A DNA stretch of 64,000 nucleotides, taken from NCBI RefSeq assembly GCF_023639785.1, contig NZ_CP098325.1, forward strand, positions 2,108,001 to 2,172,000, written 5' to 3'. Positions 34,673 to 44,927 of this stretch are shown here, in pieces (the first letter of the stretch is position 1; every line of letters starts with the position of its first letter). The notes below the pieces were generated by a model. The model was not told where the DNA came from and did no database searches. It was given only the letters and a program-made list of their open reading frames with translations. The DNA is from Leclercia adecarboxylata. GTDB lineage: Bacteria; Pseudomonadota; Gammaproteobacteria; Enterobacterales; Enterobacteriaceae. A program made the translations under genes and the position numbers.

Positions 34673-37102
34673 CTACGCTTTTTCGATTTGTACCAGGTTG
34701 GTGTGCTGCGGGTTGCCCTTCGCCAGCGGGGACGGGCGGTGGGTGGTCAGGGTGTTGATGCACGAACCGTGGTCAATGCGATCCCCGGTCATGTTGGCAT
34801 CGTGCCACGCCCCCTGGCCCATGGCGCTGACGCCCGGCATGATGCGCGGCGTGACTTTGGCCGGAATGCGCAGCTCGCCCCGGGCGTTCCAGACCCGCAC
34901 CATGTCACCGTTTTCGATCCCGCGGGATGCAGCATCCACCGGGTTAAGCCACACCTCCTGACGGCAGGCGGCCTGCAGTACATCGACGTTGCCATAGCTG
35001 GAGTGGGTGCGGGCCTTGTAGTGGAAGCCAAACAGCTGCAGCGGGAACTGGCTGCGGTCGGGATCGTCCCAGCCTTCAAAGGTGGAGGCATACACCGGCA
35101 GGGGACTGATGGTTTCATCTTTTTCCAGCTGCCATTTCCCGGCAATATCGGCCAGCCTGCTGGAGTAGATCTCGATTTTCCCCGACGGCGTTTTCAGCGG
35201 GTTAGCCGCCGGATCCTCGCGGAATTTTTTATAGGCGACGAAATGCCCGTTCGGATCTTTACGTTTATAGATGCCCATCGCTTTCAACGCCTCATAAGAG
35301 GGGAGCTGCGGATCTTTAGCCACCATCTTAGCGTAAAGGTACTGCAACCATTCCGCCTGGGTCCGGCCTTCGGTAAAGCGCTGATAAACGTTCGGCCCCA
35401 GGCGCTTCGCCACTTCGCTCATGATCCAGTAGATGGGCTTGCGTTCAAATTTGGGCGCGGTCACCGGTTGGAGGAAGATCAGATACCCCATATTCCCGGC
35501 ATAGTCGTTGGGAATGATGTCCTCCTGCTCGACGGTCATCAGATCCGGCAGCAGCAGATCGGCGTATTTCGCCGAGGAGGTCATAAAGTTGTCGATCACC
35601 ACAATCATTTCGCACTTGCTCTCGTCCTGCAAAATGTCGTGGGTTTTGTTGATATCCGAATGCTGGTTAATGATGGTGTTACCGGCATAGTTCCAGATGA
35701 ACTTGATCGGCACGTCGAGCTTATCCTTGCCGCGCACCCCATCCCGGGTGGCGGTCATCTCCGGGCCGCGGGCGATGGCGTCGGTCCAGCTGAAGCAGGA
35801 GATCTGGGTTTTAACCGGGTTCTCCGGCAGCGGCATACGTTCGATGGTGATGGTGTAGGTGGATTCACGTGCGCCGCTGTTGCCGCCGTTAATGCCGACG
35901 TTGCCGGTGAGGATCGGCAGCATAGCGATGGCCCGGGAGGTCAGCTCGCCATTGGCCTGACGCTGCGGCCCCCAGCCCTGGCAGATGTAAGCCGGTTTCG
36001 CCGTGCCGATTTCCCGGGCCAGCTTAACGATCCGATCGACGGGAATGCCGGTGATACGCGAGGCCCACTCCGGCGTTTTGGCGGTGGCGTCCTCGCCCTG
36101 GCCCAGAATATAGGCCTTGTAGTGGCCGTTAGCGGGCGCGCCTTCCGGCAGGGTGGTTTCGTCGTAACCGACGCAGTATTTATCCAGGAACGGCTGATCG
36201 ACGAGATCTTCATTAATCAGGACCCAGGCGATGCCCGCTACCAGCGCGGCATCTGTCCCCGGCCGAATCGGGATCCACTCATCTTCACGCCCGGCGGCGG
36301 TGTCGGTATAGCGAGGATCGATAACGATCATGCGCGCATTCGAGCGTTCCCGCGCCTGTTCAAGGTAGTACGTGATCCCGCCGCCGCTCATGCGCGTTTC
36401 CGCCGGGTTATTGCCGAACATCACCACCAGCTTGCTGTTTTCGATATCAGACGTGCTGTTGCCTTCGTTGCTGCCGTAGGTGTAAGGCATGGCGCAGGCG
36501 ATCTGCGCGGTGCTGTAGGTACCGTAATGGCTCAGGAACCCGCCGTAGCAGTTCATCAGTCGGGCAACCAGAGAGGCATAAGGCGAGGAGCGGGTGATGT
36601 TACCGCCAACAATTCCGGAAGAGTAATTAATGTAGACCGCTTCGTTGCCGTATTTAGCCACCACGTCGCGCAGGCTGGTGGTGAGCAGATCCAGGGCTTC
36701 ATCCCAGGAGATTCGTTCGAACTTGCCTTCTCCGCGTTTACCCACCCGCTTCATGGGGTAGTTCAGGCGGTCGGGATGGTTGATGCGCCGACGGATCGAG
36801 CGTCCGCGCAGGCAGGCGCGCACCTGATGGTTGCCATAGATGTCGTCGCCGGTGTTATCGGTTTCTACCCAGTAAACTTCATCGTCACGTACGTGCAGGC
36901 GCAGCGCGCAGCGGCTGCCGCAGTTGACCGAACAGGCGCCCCAGACCACTTTGTCCTCGCGCGCCTGCTGCACGGCAGCGGCAGCGGGGCGTAAACCAAA
37001 GGGCAATGACAGACCGCCCGCGGCAAGCGCAAGGGATCCGATGGCGGTCGATTTGACGAGGGTACGGCGGCTAATCCCGCCGCTATGCTCATTATCTGAC
37101 AT
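34673..37102 (-). CDS. ynfE: DMSO reductase-family molybdoenzyme, catalytic subunit
   Basis: The 809-aa protein has a Tat leader (SRRTLVK, 11-17), a 4Fe-4S motif (CSVNCGSRC...RACLRG) and the bis-molybdopterin domains of the DmsA family. Sequence and length follow YnfE/YnfF, selenate reductase subunits of E. coli, near residue-for-residue. It acts in the periplasm. In E. coli ynfE is followed by ynfF, ynfG and ynfH; here dmsD follows directly. GGAG precedes ATG 37102, and an FNR-like box lies about 100 bp upstream. Confidence 0.92.
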   Translation of the reverse strand: MSDNEHSGGISRRTLVKSTAIGSLALAAGGLSLPFGLRPAAAAVQQAREDKVVWGACSVNCGSRCALRLHVRDDEVYWVETDNTGDDIYGNHQVRACLRGRSIRRRINHPDRLNYPMKRVGKRGEGKFERISWDEALDLLTTSLRDVVAKYGNEAVYINYSSGIVGGNITRSSPYASLVARLMNCYGGFLSHYGTYSTAQIACAMPYTYGSNEGNSTSDIENSKLVVMFGNNPAETRMSGGGITYYLEQARERSNARMIVIDPRYTDTAAGREDEWIPIRPGTDAALVAGIAWVLINEDLVDQPFLDKYCVGYDETTLPEGAPANGHYKAYILGQGEDATAKTPEWASRITGIPVDRIVKLAREIGTAKPAYICQGWGPQRQANGELTSRAIAMLPILTGNVGINGGNSGARESTYTITIERMPLPENPVKTQISCFSWTDAIARGPEMTATRDGVRGKDKLDVPIKFIWNYAGNTIINQHSDINKTHDILQDESKCEMIVVIDNFMTSSAKYADLLLPDLMTVEQEDIIPNDYAGNMGYLIFLQPVTAPKFERKPIYWIMSEVAKRLGPNVYQRFTEGRTQAEWLQYLYAKMVAKDPQLPSYEALKAMGIYKRKDPNGHFVAYKKFREDPAANPLKTPSGKIEIYSSRLADIAGKWQLEKDETISPLPVYASTFEGWDDPDRSQFPLQLFGFHYKARTHSSYGNVDVLQAACRQEVWLNPVDAASRGIENGDMVRVWNARGELRIPAKVTPRIMPGVSAMGQGAWHDANMTGDRIDHGSCINTLTTHRPSPLAKGNPQHTNLVQIEKA

Positions 37103-37199
37103 GACTCACTCCATTACGTTCGTCGTTGAAAACTGATTTCAGCCGTGATGACGATCGGGCTAATGGAGAGGAGTGTTACCCATTAAGGGGGAGTTGTTA

Positions 37200-37213
37200 T
37201 TAATGTATATCAA
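37200..37213 (-). promoter_or_regulatory. FNR-box-like site upstream of ynfE
   Basis: On the minus strand TTGAT-ATAC-ATTAA matches the FNR consensus TTGAT-N4-ATCAA with one mismatch, about 98-111 bp before the ynfE start. E. coli ynfE is FNR-activated in the absence of oxygen. Confidence 0.5.
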
Positions 37214-37249
37214 AACAAAGGGGATTCCCCCGCGTTAACGGGGGAAAAC

Positions 37250-37555
37250 TCACTGCGGCTCGCGGGGGGCAGGAGCCTGATTGCCGCCTCCGCTCACCGG
37301 ATAGTTGCCGCTGCTGGTGCGGGTATAGAGGATTTTGAGGGTGTCATTGGCGCAGTGGCCTACCACTTCGGCGTCGGGTTTATCGGCCTGATCGTTAGGC
37401 ACAATGTTCAGCATAAAGCCGCTCTCCGGCACGCCGTTATTGATAATCCGCTGTTGAATGTCGCTTTTGATCCGCTCGCAGTTATCGGGTGCCGCCAGCG
37501 CGGCCGGGGCAATGCCCGCGAGCAAAAGTGCAGTAATCCAGGGTAACCGTTTCAT
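37250..37555 (-). CDS. ynfD: YnfD, DUF1161 periplasmic protein
   Basis: The 101-aa protein has a signal peptide (cleaved near ALAAP, residue 22) and the DUF1161 domain: CERIKSDIQQRIINNGVP, VVGHCANDTLKILYTR. Length equals E. coli YnfD. The C-terminus is Pro-rich (APAPREPQ). Its function is unknown. It keeps its backbone place beside ynfE and ynfC. Confidence 0.9.
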   Translation of the reverse strand: MKRLPWITALLLAGIAPAALAAPDNCERIKSDIQQRIINNGVPESGFMLNIVPNDQADKPDAEVVGHCANDTLKILYTRTSSGNYPVSGGGNQAPAPREPQ

Positions 37556-37655
37556 ATCTGCCTCCTTACGACTGTGTGTGACTATAATAATAGCTAATGT
37601 AAACGGTTGTATTTGTTAATATGCCTGGAATTATCTTCTGCTATCGGTAGGTCAT

Positions 37656-38366
37656 GTGAATAAACACGCGCTTATGCTTGTCCTGGCAGCTCTGTTGATG
37701 GGGTGTGACAACACCGCCGCGCCGCTGTCGTTTACGCCAGAAATGGCCAGTTTTTCAAACGAATTTGATTTCGATCCCCTGCGCGGGCCGGTGAAAGACT
37801 TCAGCCAGACGCTGATCAATGAAAAAGGGGAAGTGGCCAAGCGCGTCAGCGGCACGCTCTCGGAGGAAGGCTGCTTTGACAGCCTGGAGCTGCACGATCT
37901 CGAAGCTAACACCGGCATCGCGCTGGTGCTGGACGCCAACTACTATCTGGATGCCCAGACCCACCAGAAAAGGCTGCGCCTGCAGGGGAAATGCCAGCTG
38001 GCGGAACTGCCCGCGTCGGGGATTTCATGGGATACGGATGACAACGGCTTTATCGTCAGCGCCCACGGCAAGGATATGGAAGTAAACTATCGCTATGATG
38101 CCGACGGCTATCCGCTGGGCAAAACCACCGTGTCCGGGGAGCAGCATCTCTCCATTACGGCGACCCCCGCGGCTGACAAGCGTAAGAAGCTCGACTACAC
38201 CTCGATCAGCCAGTTGAACGATAAGCCGCTGGGCAATGTGAAACAGACCTGTGATTACGACAGCCACGACAACCCGGTAGAATGCGAGCTGGTCGTGGTG
38301 GATGAAAGCGTGAAGCCTGCAGTGTCGCGTAAGTACACCATCAAAAATAACATCGAATACTACTAA
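37656..38366 (+). CDS. ynfC: YnfC lipoprotein
   Basis: The 236-aa lipoprotein has a signal with lipobox LLMGC (Cys17) and follows E. coli YnfC throughout, with TLSFTPEMASF-type and FDFDPLRGPVKDF segments. Position +2 is Asp (CD), which in enterobacteria usually means inner-membrane retention. Its function is unknown. In E. coli speG lies between ynfC and ynfB; here only 40 bp separate them. Confidence 0.92.
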   Translation: MNKHALMLVLAALLMGCDNTAAPLSFTPEMASFSNEFDFDPLRGPVKDFSQTLINEKGEVAKRVSGTLSEEGCFDSLELHDLEANTGIALVLDANYYLDAQTHQKRLRLQGKCQLAELPASGISWDTDDNGFIVSAHGKDMEVNYRYDADGYPLGKTTVSGEQHLSITATPAADKRKKLDYTSISQLNDKPLGNVKQTCDYDSHDNPVECELVVVDESVKPAVSRKYTIKNNIEYY

Positions 38367-38405
38367 ACACCGCGCAGCGTGCTGCGCGGTGGCTGCGAAA
38401 AGTCA

Positions 38406-38735
38406 TCAGGGGGCCATCACGCGGCCGGTACGACGGTCGAGGCAGCGCAGGGTGTTGGGCTCCCAGTAGGCGTTGACATTGGCGCTCTGCTGGCATTTAT
38501 CCCGCGCGTCAAAGGCCACATCCTCTTTGTCCCACTCTTTCTCCGCGCGGGTATTCACCTTCTGGCGCAGGCTGCGGGTGTCGTTCCATTGCTCTTTATC
38601 CATGGCGGCATTCTGACGGCTCTGGGCGCTGTCGCCGGATTCAATAATCAGTTTGCTGGTGTTGGCGGAGACTGGCGCGATGAAAACAGCGGCCAGCAGG
38701 GCAGCCAGACAGAGGCGTGTGTTCAGTTTACGCAT
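38406..38735 (-). CDS. ynfB: YnfB, DUF1283 periplasmic protein
   Basis: The 109-aa protein has a signal peptide (cleaved near VSANT, about residue 25) and the DUF1283 domain with [32 protein letters not shown] and a C-terminal [15 protein letters not shown] 38735 is used, as in E. coli YnfB (113 aa); an upstream frame to 38795 lacks support. Function unknown. It is convergent with ynfC. Confidence 0.9.
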   Translation of the reverse strand: MRKLNTRLCLAALLAAVFIAPVSANTSKLIIESGDSAQSRQNAAMDKEQWNDTRSLRQKVNTRAEKEWDKEDVAFDARDKCQQSANVNAYWEPNTLRCLDRRTGRVMAP

Positions 38736-38882
38736 AGTGTTTTCCTTACAGACGGTGGACATTCGAATAACCACCGGGGTTCTACAACAGTCCATTGTGA
38801 GGTCATACCCACATCAGGTATGTGGAAGGGTTCCTTTCACATTCGGTTATGATAACCCATCCCTCACTAGACAACGTTAAAT

Positions 38883-39209
38883 ATGTTTAAAACAACTCTG
38901 CTCTTTTTTGCTACCGCCCTGTGTGAAATTCTCGGCTGTTTTCTGCCCTGGCTATGGCTGAAGAAAGGAGCCTCGGTTCTGCTGCTCATTCCCGCTGGCG
39001 TTGCCCTGGCGCTGTTTGTCTGGCTGCTGACGCTGCACCCGGCGGCAAGCGGACGCGTCTACGCCGCCTATGGCGGGGTGTACGTTTGCACCGCGCTGCT
39101 GTGGCTGCGGGTGGTGGATGGGGTCAGGCTGAGCCTGTATGACTGGGCGGGTGCCGCGGTTGCGCTGTGCGGCATGCTGATCATCGTGGCGGGTTGGGGG
39201 CGCGCTTAA
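38883..39209 (+). CDS. ynfA: YnfA, UPF0060 small membrane protein
   Basis: The 108-aa protein has four predicted helices ([15 protein letters not shown], then [18 protein letters not shown], and two more) and the [14 protein letters not shown] segment of UPF0060, a small-multidrug-resistance-like family. YnfA relatives have been linked to export of cationic compounds. It is complete and divergent from ynfB. Confidence 0.92.
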   Translation: MFKTTLLFFATALCEILGCFLPWLWLKKGASVLLLIPAGVALALFVWLLTLHPAASGRVYAAYGGVYVCTALLWLRVVDGVRLSLYDWAGAAVALCGMLIIVAGWGRA

Positions 39210-39255
39210 GCGCCCAATCTGTGATCGAGCGAGGATTTTTCGATCTTCATACTTG

Positions 39256-39265
39256 TATGGTAGTA
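39256..39265 (+). promoter_or_regulatory. Candidate RspR box upstream of rspA
   Basis: TATGGTAGTA lies 54-63 bp before the rspA start. The same word or its complement occurs upstream of rspR (46126) and ydfG (46960). Confidence 0.4.
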
Positions 39266-39318
39266 GGGTGATTGCGTAGATTTCTTCCATCACAACACAT
39301 GATGTAAGGAACCGGAAC

Positions 39319-40533
39319 ATGAAGATCGTAGGGGCTGAAGTATTTGTCACCTGTCCTGGGCGTAACTTTGTCACGCTGAAAATCACCACCGACGAAGGGA
39401 TCGTCGGCCTGGGTGATGCCACCCTGAATGGCCGCGAGCTCTCCGTCGCGTCCTACCTGAAAGATCATCTCTGCCCGCAGTTAATTGGCCGCGATGCTCA
39501 CCGTATCGAAGATATCTGGCAGTTCTTCTATAAAGGCGCGTACTGGCGTCGCGGCCCGGTCACCATGTCGGCCATTTCCGCCATCGACATGGCGCTGTGG
39601 GATATCAAAGCCAAAGCCGCCAATATGCCGCTGTACCAGCTGCTGGGCGGCGCCTCCCGTGAAGGGGTGATGGTGTACTGCCACACCACCGGTCACACCA
39701 TCGACGACGTGCTGGAAGATTACGCCCGCCACAAAGAGATGGGCTTCAAGGCGATCCGCGTTCAGTGCGGCGTGCCGGGAATGAAAACCACTTACGGCAT
39801 GTCTAAAGGGAAAGGGCTGGCGTATGAGCCAGCCACCAAAGGCAACTGGCCGGAAGAGCAGCTGTGGTCAACCGAAAAATACCTCGATTTTACGCCGAAA
39901 TTATTTGACGCCGTACGTAACAAGTATGGCTTTAATGAACACCTGCTGCACGACATGCACCACCGTCTGACGCCGATCGAAGCGGCGCGTTTCGGTAAGA
40001 GCATCGAACAGTACCGGATGTTCTGGATGGAAGACCCGACCCCAGCCGAGAACCAGGAGTGCTTCCGTCTGATCCGCCAGCACACCGTCACCCCAATTGC
40101 CGTGGGCGAAGTGTTCAACAGCATCTGGGACTGCAAGCAGCTGATCGAAGAGCAGCTGATCGACTACATCCGCACCACCATCACCCATGCGGGCGGGATT
40201 ACCGGAATGCGTCGGATTGCCGATTTCGCCTCGCTCTACCAGGTGCGTACCGGCTCGCATGGCCCATCGGATCTCTCCCCGATTTGCCACGCGGCGGCAC
40301 TGCACTTCGACCTGTGGGTACCGAACTTTGGCGTGCAGGAGTACATGGGTTATTCCGAACAGATGCTGGAAGTGTTCCACCATAACTGGACCTTCGAAGA
40401 TGGCTACATGCATCCGGGCGATAAGCCGGGCCTGGGCATCGATTTTGACGAGAAACTGGCGGCGAAATATCCCTACGATCCCGCTTACCTGCCGGTTGCG
40501 CGTCTTGAAGATGGCACGCTGTGGAACTGGTAA
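39319..40533 (+). CDS. rspA: RspA, mannonate dehydratase-family enolase superfamily protein
   Basis: The 404-aa protein follows E. coli RspA: the enolase-superfamily N-terminal cap, the lyase barrel with [32 protein letters not shown] and [12 protein letters not shown], and the C-terminal [20 protein letters not shown]. Family members dehydrate D-mannonate with low activity; RspA was linked to starvation sensing. AAGGAACCGGAAC precedes the ATG. It forms an operon with rspB and probably ydfJ. Confidence 0.94.
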   Translation: MKIVGAEVFVTCPGRNFVTLKITTDEGIVGLGDATLNGRELSVASYLKDHLCPQLIGRDAHRIEDIWQFFYKGAYWRRGPVTMSAISAIDMALWDIKAKAANMPLYQLLGGASREGVMVYCHTTGHTIDDVLEDYARHKEMGFKAIRVQCGVPGMKTTYGMSKGKGLAYEPATKGNWPEEQLWSTEKYLDFTPKLFDAVRNKYGFNEHLLHDMHHRLTPIEAARFGKSIEQYRMFWMEDPTPAENQECFRLIRQHTVTPIAVGEVFNSIWDCKQLIEEQLIDYIRTTITHAGGITGMRRIADFASLYQVRTGSHGPSDLSPICHAAALHFDLWVPNFGVQEYMGYSEQMLEVFHHNWTFEDGYMHPGDKPGLGIDFDEKLAAKYPYDPAYLPVARLEDGTLWNW

Positions 40534-40544
40534 AGGAGCAGAAG

Positions 40545-41564
40545 ATGAAAAGTATCGTTATTCAACAACCGAATGCGCTGGCGATCGAAGAGCGTCCGTT
40601 ACCGACGCCTGCCGCAGGCGAAGTGCGCGTCAAGGTAAAGCTGGCGGGGATCTGCGGTTCCGACAGCCACATCTATCGCGGCCACAACCCGTTCGCCAAA
40701 TACCCGCGCGTGATTGGCCATGAGTTCTTTGGCGTCATCGATGCTGTCGGCGAAGGCGTCGACGCCGCGCGCCTGGGCCAGCGCGTCTCGGTTGATCCGG
40801 TGATCAGCTGCGGTCATTGCTACCCGTGCTCGGTGGGCAAGCCGAACGTCTGCACCTCGCTGGTGGTGCTGGGCGTCCACCGCGACGGCGGTTTCAGTGA
40901 ATTCGCCGTTGTGCCGGCTAAAAATGCCTGGGTCATTCCGAATGCCATCAGCGATAAGCACGCGGTAATGGTTGAACCCTTCACGATTGCCGCCAACGTC
41001 ACCGGCCATGTCAGTCCGACAGAGCAGGATATTGCGCTGATTTATGGCGCCGGGCCGATGGGGCTGGTCACCGTTCAGGCGCTGAAGGGCGTCTACAAGG
41101 TGAAACAGGTGATTGTGGTTGATCGCATCGAAGAGCGTCTGGCGATGGCAGAGCGCAGCGGGGCAGACTGGGTCATCAACAACAGCGATCAGTCCCTGCA
41201 GGCGCTGCTGGAAGAGAAGGGCATCAAGCCGACGCTGATTATTGATGCGGCCTGTCACCCGTCTATTTTGCAGGAAGCGGTCAATCTGGCCTCGCCGGGC
41301 GGGCGGATTGTGCTGATGGGCTTCTCCAGCGATCCAAGCCAGGTTGCGCAGCAGGGGATCACCGGCAAAGAGCTCTCGATTTTCTCATCACGCCTGAACG
41401 CCAATAAGTTCCCGGTGGTTATCAACTGGCTGGAGAAAAGGCTTATCGATCCCGACAAATTGATTACTCACAGCTTTGAGTATCAGCACGTTAAAGACGC
41501 CATTGAACTGTTTGAAAAAGACCAGCGGCAGTGCTGCAAGGTATTACTGACGTTCTCTGAATAA
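40545..41564 (+). CDS. rspB: RspB, zinc-dependent alcohol/sugar-acid dehydrogenase
   Basis: The 339-aa medium-chain dehydrogenase has the catalytic zinc region GICGSDSHIYRGHNPF and GHEFFGVIDAVGEG, structural-zinc cysteines (SCGHCYPCSVGKPNVC) and the cofactor motif YGAGPMGLV. It is probably an L-gulonate- or related sugar-acid dehydrogenase, by analogy with the rsp locus. AAGGAG lies before ATG 40545, which is 11 bp after rspA. Confidence 0.94.
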   Translation: MKSIVIQQPNALAIEERPLPTPAAGEVRVKVKLAGICGSDSHIYRGHNPFAKYPRVIGHEFFGVIDAVGEGVDAARLGQRVSVDPVISCGHCYPCSVGKPNVCTSLVVLGVHRDGGFSEFAVVPAKNAWVIPNAISDKHAVMVEPFTIAANVTGHVSPTEQDIALIYGAGPMGLVTVQALKGVYKVKQVIVVDRIEERLAMAERSGADWVINNSDQSLQALLEEKGIKPTLIIDAACHPSILQEAVNLASPGGRIVLMGFSSDPSQVAQQGITGKELSIFSSRLNANKFPVVINWLEKRLIDPDKLITHSFEYQHVKDAIELFEKDQRQCCKVLLTFSE

Positions 41565-41617
41565 TAATTCTGAATGCGGTTTAGCGGTACGCATCTTACC
41601 CTGTTGAGATAGCTAAT

Positions 41618-42994
41618 ATGACTCAAGTACAACATGAAAGATCAACATCAGATCTGATCAAAGCCGCCGTGTCAGGGTGGCTCGGCACTGCGTTAGAGTT
41701 CATGGACTTCCAGCTTTATTCCCTGGGCGCGGCGTTAGTTTTCCATGAGATCTTCTTCCCGGAGCAATCCGCGGCGATGGCGCTAATTCTGGCGATGGGC
41801 ACCTATGGCGCGGGCTATATAGCCCGTATCGTCGGCGCCTTTATTTTCGGCAAAATGGGCGACCGCGTGGGCCGTAAGAAGGTGCTGTTTATCACCATCA
41901 CCATGATGGGGATCTGTACCACCCTCATCGGCGTGCTGCCAACCTATGCACAGATTGGTATTTTCGCCCCGGTGCTGCTGGTGACCCTGCGAATTATCCA
42001 GGGGCTGGGGGCAGGCGCGGAGATCTCCGGTGCAGGCACCATGCTGGCGGAATACGCGCCGAAAGGGAAACGCGGCATCATCTCTTCCCTGGTGGCGATG
42101 GGCACCAACTGCGGCACCCTGAGCGCCACGGCGATTTGGGCGGTGATGTTCTTTGCCCTCGACCGTGAAGAGCTGATTGCCTGGGGCTGGCGTGTGCCGT
42201 TCCTCGCGAGCGTGGTGGTGATGATCTTTGCCATCTGGCTGCGTATGAACCTGAAAGAGAGCCCGGTCTTTGAGCAGGTTGCGGAAGATGCGCCGGTGCA
42301 GGCGGTTGCACAGGAAAACACCCTGGGCGCAATGCTGAAGAGCAAATCGTTCTGGCTTGCCACCGGCCTGCGTTTCGGCCAGGCGGGTAACTCAGGCCTG
42401 ATCCAGACCTTCCTTGCGGGTTATCTGGTGCAGAGCCTGATGTTTGATAAAGCGATTCCGACCGACGCCTTAATGATCAGCTCTATTCTCGGGTTTATTA
42501 CTATTCCGCTGCTGGGCTGGTTGTCCGATAAATTTGGCCGTCGTCTGCCTTATATTCTGCTGAGCATTTCGGCCATTATTCTGGCCTACCCGATGATATC
42601 GATTATTGTCGATAAGTCGTACAGCCCTGGCGTCATCATGGCCTCGATTATCGTGATTCATAACTTTGCGGTACTTGGCCTGTTTGCCCTGGAAAACATC
42701 ACCATGGCAGAGATGTTTGGCTCCCGTAACCGCTTTACCCGGATGGCCATTTCGAAAGAGGCGGGCGGTCTTGTGGCGGTGGGCTTTGGTCCGGTGCTGG
42801 CGGGTATCTTCTGCAACATGACCGGTTCCTGGTGGCCCATTGTCGCGATGGTGATTGTCTACTCCTGCATCGGCCTGATCTCAGCCCTGCTGATGCCTGA
42901 AGTGTGTGACCGCGACCTCAGCACGCTGGAAGACGCCGCAGACGACAAATCTGCTGCGCTGGGGATTAACGGTAAGCATCGCGCCATCTCCTGA
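41618..42994 (+). CDS. ydfJ: YdfJ, MFS transporter (metabolite/H+ symporter family), intact
   Basis: The 458-aa protein has twelve helices and metabolite:H+ symporter features (MGDRVGRKKVLF, RIIQGLGAGAEISGAGTMLAE). It probably imports the sugar acid used by RspA/RspB and YdfI. In E. coli K-12 ydfJ is cut by the Qin prophage; here it is whole. It lies 53 bp after rspB and is followed by a strong terminator. Confidence 0.9.
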   Translation: MTQVQHERSTSDLIKAAVSGWLGTALEFMDFQLYSLGAALVFHEIFFPEQSAAMALILAMGTYGAGYIARIVGAFIFGKMGDRVGRKKVLFITITMMGICTTLIGVLPTYAQIGIFAPVLLVTLRIIQGLGAGAEISGAGTMLAEYAPKGKRGIISSLVAMGTNCGTLSATAIWAVMFFALDREELIAWGWRVPFLASVVVMIFAIWLRMNLKESPVFEQVAEDAPVQAVAQENTLGAMLKSKSFWLATGLRFGQAGNSGLIQTFLAGYLVQSLMFDKAIPTDALMISSILGFITIPLLGWLSDKFGRRLPYILLSISAIILAYPMISIIVDKSYSPGVIMASIIVIHNFAVLGLFALENITMAEMFGSRNRFTRMAISKEAGGLVAVGFGPVLAGIFCNMTGSWWPIVAMVIVYSCIGLISALLMPEVCDRDLSTLEDAADDKSAALGINGKHRAIS

Positions 42995-43002
42995 TATCTC
43001 AG

Positions 43003-43028
43003 GACTCCCCTGTAAAAGCAGGGGAGTC
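43003..43028 (+). terminator. Intrinsic terminator after ydfJ
   Basis: GACTCCCCTG, loop TAAAAG, CAGGGGAGTC, then TTTT; 10-bp perfect stem. Confidence 0.85.
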
Positions 43029-43223
43029 TTTTCACCTTTCAAAAGCGCACTAATGAGTTTCCCGCCATCTCCTCACATCATTGGTTTATAGCCTTGAGGT
43101 TTTTATCGAATGCTGTCACACAACTTTTAATTGATGTCACACCAGATGGTGAAAAGTTAACGTAAATCAATATCGACGTACCAACAATCAGTATGGTTAA
43201 CGGCAGAGAAATATTTATTTTAT

Positions 43224-43230
43224 CTACCAT
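43224..43230 (-). promoter_or_regulatory. Candidate RspR half-site upstream of ydfI
   Basis: CTACCAT (minus-strand ATGGTAG), in the context TATCTACCATTC, lies 80 bp before the ydfI start and resembles the sites at rspA, rspR and ydfG. Confidence 0.3.
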
Positions 43231-43309
43231 TCTAGTTGGGTTAGTTGGCCGGGCAGGGTGAAGCAGACCGGCCCGGATCCATCGCTTAATCACATTAACG
43301 AGTACAATC

Positions 43310-44773
43310 ATGAAAAATCCGTTATTACATGCGCAAGCCACGCTTCCTCAATACAACCGCGACAACCTGCAGACACGCATCGTGCATCTGGGGTTCGGAG
43401 CCTTTCATCGCGCGCACCAGGCGGTCTATGCCGATATTCTGGCCGCCGGGCACGGCAGCGACTGGGGCTACTGCGAGGTCAATCTGATTGGCGGCGAGCA
43501 GCAGATCGCGGATCTCAAGGCGCAGGATAATCTCTTCACCGTGGCTGAAATGTCTGCCGATGCCTGGACGGCGCGGGTTGTTGGCGTGGTCAAAAAAGCG
43601 CTGCATGCCCAGGTTGATGGGCTGGAAGCGGTGCTGGCGGCCATGTGCGAACCGCAGGTGGCGATCGTCTCGTTAACCATCACCGAAAAAGGATACTGCC
43701 ACGCCCCGGCCACCGGAGAGTTGATGCTCGATCATCCGCTGATCGCCGCCGATCTGCAAAATCCGCACCAGCCGGTTTCCGCTGTGGGCGTGGTGGTAGA
43801 AGCCCTGGCCCGACGTAAAAATGCCGGACTGCCGGCCTTTACCGTGATGTCCTGCGACAACATGCCGGAAAACGGCCACGTAATGCGCAACGTCACCTGT
43901 GCCTATGCCCGCGCGGTGAGCGCTGAGCTGGCGGAGTGGATCGAAACGCACGTTACGTTCCCGTCGACCATGGTCGACCGTATTGTGCCTGCCGTCACTG
44001 CCGATACCCTGAACAAAATCGAGCAGATCACCGGCGTGCGCGATCCGGCAGGTGTGGCCTGTGAACCGTTCCGCCAGTGGGTGATTGAAGATAACTTTGT
44101 TGCGGGTCGTCCGGCGTGGGAGAAAGCCGGGGCCGAGCTGGTGGCCGACGTTATTCCGTTCGAAGAGATGAAGCTGCGCATGCTGAACGGCAGCCACTCC
44201 TTCCTGGCCTATCTGGGCTATCTGGCGGGCTATCAGCACATTAACGACTGCATGGAGGATGCAAATTACAAGCGCGCCGCCCGCGCACTGATGCTCAACG
44301 AGCAGGCTCCAACCCTGAAAGTCACCGGCGTGGACCTCGGGCGTTACGCCGATCTGCTGATCGAACGTTACAGCAACCCGGCCCTGCGCCACCGCACCTG
44401 GCAGATCGCCATGGACGGCAGCCAGAAGCTGCCGCAGCGTATGCTGGACTCCGTGCGCTGGCACCGGGTGCATCAGAAGCCGTTCCCGCTGCTGGCGCTG
44501 GGCGTTGCGGGCTGGATGCGTTATGTCGGTGGAGTGGATGAGCAGGGTGAAACCATTGAGGTGTGCGACCCGCTGCTGCCGGTCATTCAGGCAGCGGTTA
44601 AAGGCAGTGCGGAAGGTGAAGACCGCGTCAAAGCCCTGCTGGGAATTGACACTATTTTCGGTAAAGAGTTACCTCAGGACCGCGTATTTGTTGATGCCGT
44701 CATGAACGCCTACGCGGCATTATTAAAAGACGGGGCGAAAGCCACAGTGGCACAATACGCCGCAGATATTTAA
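43310..44773 (+). CDS. ydfI: YdfI, mannonate oxidoreductase-type mannitol dehydrogenase family protein
   Basis: The 487-aa protein has the mannitol-dehydrogenase-family N-terminal Rossmann domain ([13 protein letters not shown]) and C-terminal domain with the [18 protein letters not shown] motif, in which Lys, Asn and His serve catalysis. It is a long-chain polyol dehydrogenase acting on sugar acids such as mannonate/fructuronate. It is transcribed alone between two terminators. Confidence 0.92.
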   Translation: MKNPLLHAQATLPQYNRDNLQTRIVHLGFGAFHRAHQAVYADILAAGHGSDWGYCEVNLIGGEQQIADLKAQDNLFTVAEMSADAWTARVVGVVKKALHAQVDGLEAVLAAMCEPQVAIVSLTITEKGYCHAPATGELMLDHPLIAADLQNPHQPVSAVGVVVEALARRKNAGLPAFTVMSCDNMPENGHVMRNVTCAYARAVSAELAEWIETHVTFPSTMVDRIVPAVTADTLNKIEQITGVRDPAGVACEPFRQWVIEDNFVAGRPAWEKAGAELVADVIPFEEMKLRMLNGSHSFLAYLGYLAGYQHINDCMEDANYKRAARALMLNEQAPTLKVTGVDLGRYADLLIERYSNPALRHRTWQIAMDGSQKLPQRMLDSVRWHRVHQKPFPLLALGVAGWMRYVGGVDEQGETIEVCDPLLPVIQAAVKGSAEGEDRVKALLGIDTIFGKELPQDRVFVDAVMNAYAALLKDGAKATVAQYAADI

Positions 44774-44781
44774 TCTCCTTT

Positions 44782-44805
44782 TATGCCGCCGTTCGCGGCG
44801 GCATA
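44782..44805 (+). terminator. Stem-loop after ydfI
   Basis: TATGCCGCC, loop GTTCGC, GGCGGCATA; 9-bp perfect stem, 9 bp after the stop, without a T-tract. Confidence 0.6.
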
Positions 44806-44927
44806 GTCTAAACACTTCTTTACTTCTGACGCTTATTTCCTGACCGAGTCGTTTAAGGTTCGTTTCATGACATCATGCCACTCTTAATATCGTTAACAAG
44901 CAAGTTATCGATATAAGGAGAAAGGCT

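Noticed and set aside
34688..36994. A 768-codon open frame antisense to ynfE
   Set aside because: It is a by-product of GC-rich codon use in ynfE; no ribosome site and no recognisable protein features.
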